Shown here: positions 62,063-64,000 of the stretch, in pieces
Layout: each line of letters opens with the position of its first letter
Numbering within the stretch: position 1 is the stretch's first letter
NCBI RefSeq assembly: GCF_000007905.1
Contig: NC_004917.1
Coordinates: 1,488,001 to 1,552,000, forward strand
Reading direction: 5' to 3'
Length of the DNA: 64,000 nt
Source of the DNA: Helicobacter hepaticus ATCC 51449
GTDB lineage: Bacteria > Campylobacterota > Campylobacteria > Campylobacterales > Helicobacteraceae
Notes under the pieces: model-generated
Told to the model about the DNA's origin: nothing
What the model saw: the letters and a program-made list of their open reading frames with translations, nothing else
Database searches by the model: none
Made by a program: the position numbers and the translations under genes

Positions 62063-62862
62063 AAAATGCTCAAGATTCTACAACACATTTTATGAAAGGC
62101 AAAACACTTGTTATTAGCGGTGCGACACGAGGTATTGGCAAGGCAATTTTATATAAATTTGCTCAAAATGGTGTAAATGTCGCTTTTACTTATAATAAAA
62201 ACGAAGAGGAAGCCCAAAAGATCGCTCAAGATGTTGAAACTAAATATGGCATTAAAGCGAGATTTTATCCACTCAATGTGCTTGAACCAGAACAATATAT
62301 AGAATTATTTAAAAAAATTGATGAAGATTTTTCACGCGTAGATTTTTTTGTATCTAATGCGATTATTTATGGCAAAAGTGTAGCGGGTGGATTTGCACCA
62401 TTTATGCGACTTAAACCGCGTGGGCTTAATAACATTTATACAGCAACCGTGCTCGCTTTTGTTGTAGGTGCGCAAGAAGCAGCTAAACGTATGAAAGAAG
62501 TTGGTGGTGGAGCTATTGTTTCTTTAAGTTCAACAGGGAATCTTGTGTATATGCCAAATTATGCAGGACACGGAAATTCTAAAAATGCGGTAGAAACTAT
62601 GGTAAAATATGCAGCGACAGAGCTTGGAGAGTGGGGCATACGTGTAAATGCAGTGAGTGGAGGACCTATTGATACCGATGCGCTCAAAGCATTTCCTGAT
62701 TATGCACAAGTAAAGGCTAAGGTGGAGGAAGAATCTCCTCTTAATCGTATGGGAACACCTGAAGATTTAGCAGGAGCAGCATTTTTTCTTTGTGATGAAA
62801 CGCAAAGTGCGTGGCTTACAGGACAGACAATCGTTATTGATGGTGGCACAACATTTAAATAA
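62059..62862 (+). CDS. FabL-like enoyl-ACP reductase (SDR)
   Basis: A 267-aa SDR with cofactor motif [11 protein letters not shown] and, unusually, the catalytic pair spaced Y-x6-K (YAGHGNSK), the enoyl-reductase spacing rather than the Y-x3-K of classical SDRs. [18 protein letters not shown] matches FabL of Bacillus subtilis closely. It could provide the last step of fatty acid elongation. Many annotations call this a 7-alpha-hydroxysteroid dehydrogenase or generic SDR. It is translationally coupled to dapA (ATGA), and its stop overlaps the lnt ATG (TAATG). Confidence 0.8.
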
Positions 62863-64000
62863 TGTCTTATTTACATTCAATACAGCTTTATTTTATGCGA
62901 TTAATGAGGCAAATACGCCTCAGATTTATTTCTATACCTTATACGCATTTTTCTTTTTATAAACCACAGACTTACAAACCAACAATTCTATGGCATTTTA
63001 TATCTTTTATATTTGCATTTTTATATGTGTTACCTTTTTATGCGCAGTGGGTTTTGGAAAGTTATGATAAAGCAATATCACCATTACTTGTTTCATTACT
63101 TGGTTTATTCAGTATTGCAAGTGTGCTTTTTGTTCCTAAAAATCGTCGCTTTGGCGTTGGATTCTTTATTGGAATGCTATGGTTTTATTGGATAAGTTTA
63201 GGACTTAGATATTTTGATATGAGCTTTCTTATTCCTTTAGTTGTAATAGCTTGTGGCATTTTTATGGGTTTTGTATTTTATATTGGTCTATGGTGTGAAT
63301 GTTTGATTGTGCGATTTGCGTTTTTATTACTTTTAAGTTATCTTACACCTTTTGGCTTTGATTGGATTGTGCCAGAGAGTGTATTTGCATATAGCTATAT
63401 TGGTGTGGATAAATTAAGCTTTGCACTCTCAATTCTTGCTCTATGGATTTTATTTAAGTATAAAACTTGGTGGAAGTTAGGAGGAGTGATTTGCCTTGTT
63501 TTTGCACTTGATTTTGGACTTAAGGATTCAAAAATACAGAATCTACCCCCACTTAAAATTAAACTTGCTCAAAGTGCTGTGAGTCAGGATTTTGATTATC
63601 GTATGAGAGAAGCAAAAAGCATATTTAGCGAACATATAAGTGATATACAAAAGGCAATTAATGAAGAATATGATGTGATAATTCTACCCGAGAGTGCATT
63701 TTATGTGCCTTTAGATTCTCAATATTTTCCATATTTTGACTCGCTTTTAGAGATGAGCCATAAAATTGTTATTATTGTGGGGGCATTACGTGAAGAGATA
63801 CACACAGATGGAAGAGCGTCTTATTTCAATAGCACCTATAAATTTGATAAAGGCAAAGTTTCTTTCTACGATAAAGTCCATCTTGTGCCTTTTGGTGAGA
63901 CTCTCCCCTCTTTTTTACTGCCACTTGTAAATACATTTTTTCAAGGCATTGGCGGATTTAGTGCTGGGAAAGATTTTGGATATTTTGATATTGCAGAAAT
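62862..64000 (+). CDS. lnt: Apolipoprotein N-acyltransferase, 5' part (runs off the window)
   Basis: An open frame from ATG 62862 to the end of the window, 379 codons. Several membrane helices fill the first 230 residues. The nitrilase-like domain follows, with the catalytic Glu in IILPESAFYVP and Lys in FYDKVHLVPFGETLP. The catalytic Cys lies beyond the window. Lnt adds the third acyl chain to lipoproteins in the inner membrane. The ATG overlaps the preceding stop by 1 base. A long N-terminal basic segment (about 40 residues) precedes the first helix; ATG 62895 is a possible alternative start. Confidence 0.88.
   Translation, partial: MSYLHSIQLYFMRLMRQIRLRFISIPYTHFSFYKPQTYKPTILWHFISFIFAFLYVLPFYAQWVLESYDKAISPLLVSLLGLFSIASVLFVPKNRRFGVGFFIGMLWFYWISLGLRYFDMSFLIPLVVIACGIFMGFVFYIGLWCECLIVRFAFLLLLSYLTPFGFDWIVPESVFAYSYIGVDKLSFALSILALWILFKYKTWWKLGGVICLVFALDFGLKDSKIQNLPPLKIKLAQSAVSQDFDYRMREAKSIFSEHISDIQKAINEEYDVIILPESAFYVPLDSQYFPYFDSLLEMSHKIVIIVGALREEIHTDGRASYFNSTYKFDKGKVSFYDKVHLVPFGETLPSFLLPLVNTFFQGIGGFSAGKDFGYFDIAE

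Noticed and set aside
1-64000. CRISPR arrays, prophage, intact insertion sequences, rRNA operon
   Set aside because: No regular repeats with spacers, integrase, phage structural genes, transposase genes or rRNA sequences were seen by eye.

Overview
The window is AT-rich, densely packed chromosomal DNA from an epsilonproteobacterium (Campylobacterota). Gene content and order point to an enterohepatic Helicobacter, most likely Helicobacter hepaticus or a close relative. Supporting signs are a 14-gene complex I operon in which NuoE/NuoF are replaced by two short non-NADH-binding proteins, oorDABC, a bifunctional ispDF next to an atypical response regulator of the HP1021 type, an arsRS-like two-component pair next to hemB, and gene neighbourhoods resembling H. 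pylori (rsmD-fliL-acpS; oor-mltG-nth-fliN-fliO-tonB; ctpA-plsC; pyrD-M16 protease-dapA-SDR). Species assignment is inference from memory of gene order; no search was run.

Layout. 1-2416 (+): priA 3' end, an unknown protein, rsmD, fliL, acpS. 2409-9885 (-): a 52-aa exported peptide, class II DAHP synthase, an SDR oxidoreductase, a CvfB-like S1 protein, a double DUF305 protein, a DUF815 ATPase, clpA and clpS. 10061-14944 (-): oorDABC, malate dehydrogenase, mltG. 14880-21382 (+): an AsmA-like giant protein, feoA, nth, cheX-like, fliN, fliO, tonB-like. 21394-23080 (-): yciI and thiC. 23265-25872 (+): ispDF, HP1021-like regulator, pgpA. 25894-27119 (-): a small accessory patch (secreted unknown, 33-aa ORF, DUF1629/Imm11-like protein). 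27149-44157 (-): moeB-like, pflA, nuoN to nuoA. 44285-52129 (-): yebC, hemB, arsSR-like pair, a structured intergenic region, two small unknowns, ttcA, a membrane protein, a YajR-like MFS transporter and a cyclophilin. 52270-64000 (+): a degenerate trypsin-like protein, ctpA, purC-purS-purQ, an SH3 membrane protein, plsC, tRNA-Ala, pyrD with a long basic tail, an M16 peptidase, dapA, a FabL-like reductase, and the 5' part of lnt.

How it fits together. OorDABC oxidises 2-oxoglutarate and passes electrons to ferredoxin or flavodoxin. The complex I encoded here lacks the NADH dehydrogenase subunits and in this lineage is thought to accept electrons from such carriers, so both ends of one electron route lie in the window, with Mdh between. 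Motility genes are scattered among housekeeping genes (fliL, cheX-like, fliN, fliO, pflA).

The most unusual stretches are the 408-bp gene-free interval at 48065-48473, which has a complete set of signals for a structured RNA; the head-to-head overlap of mltG and the AsmA-like gene, with each candidate promoter inside the other gene; perfect inverted repeats at the DUF305 and feoA promoters; and the orphan immunity-like patch. No CRISPR array, intact insertion sequence, rRNA or prophage was seen.
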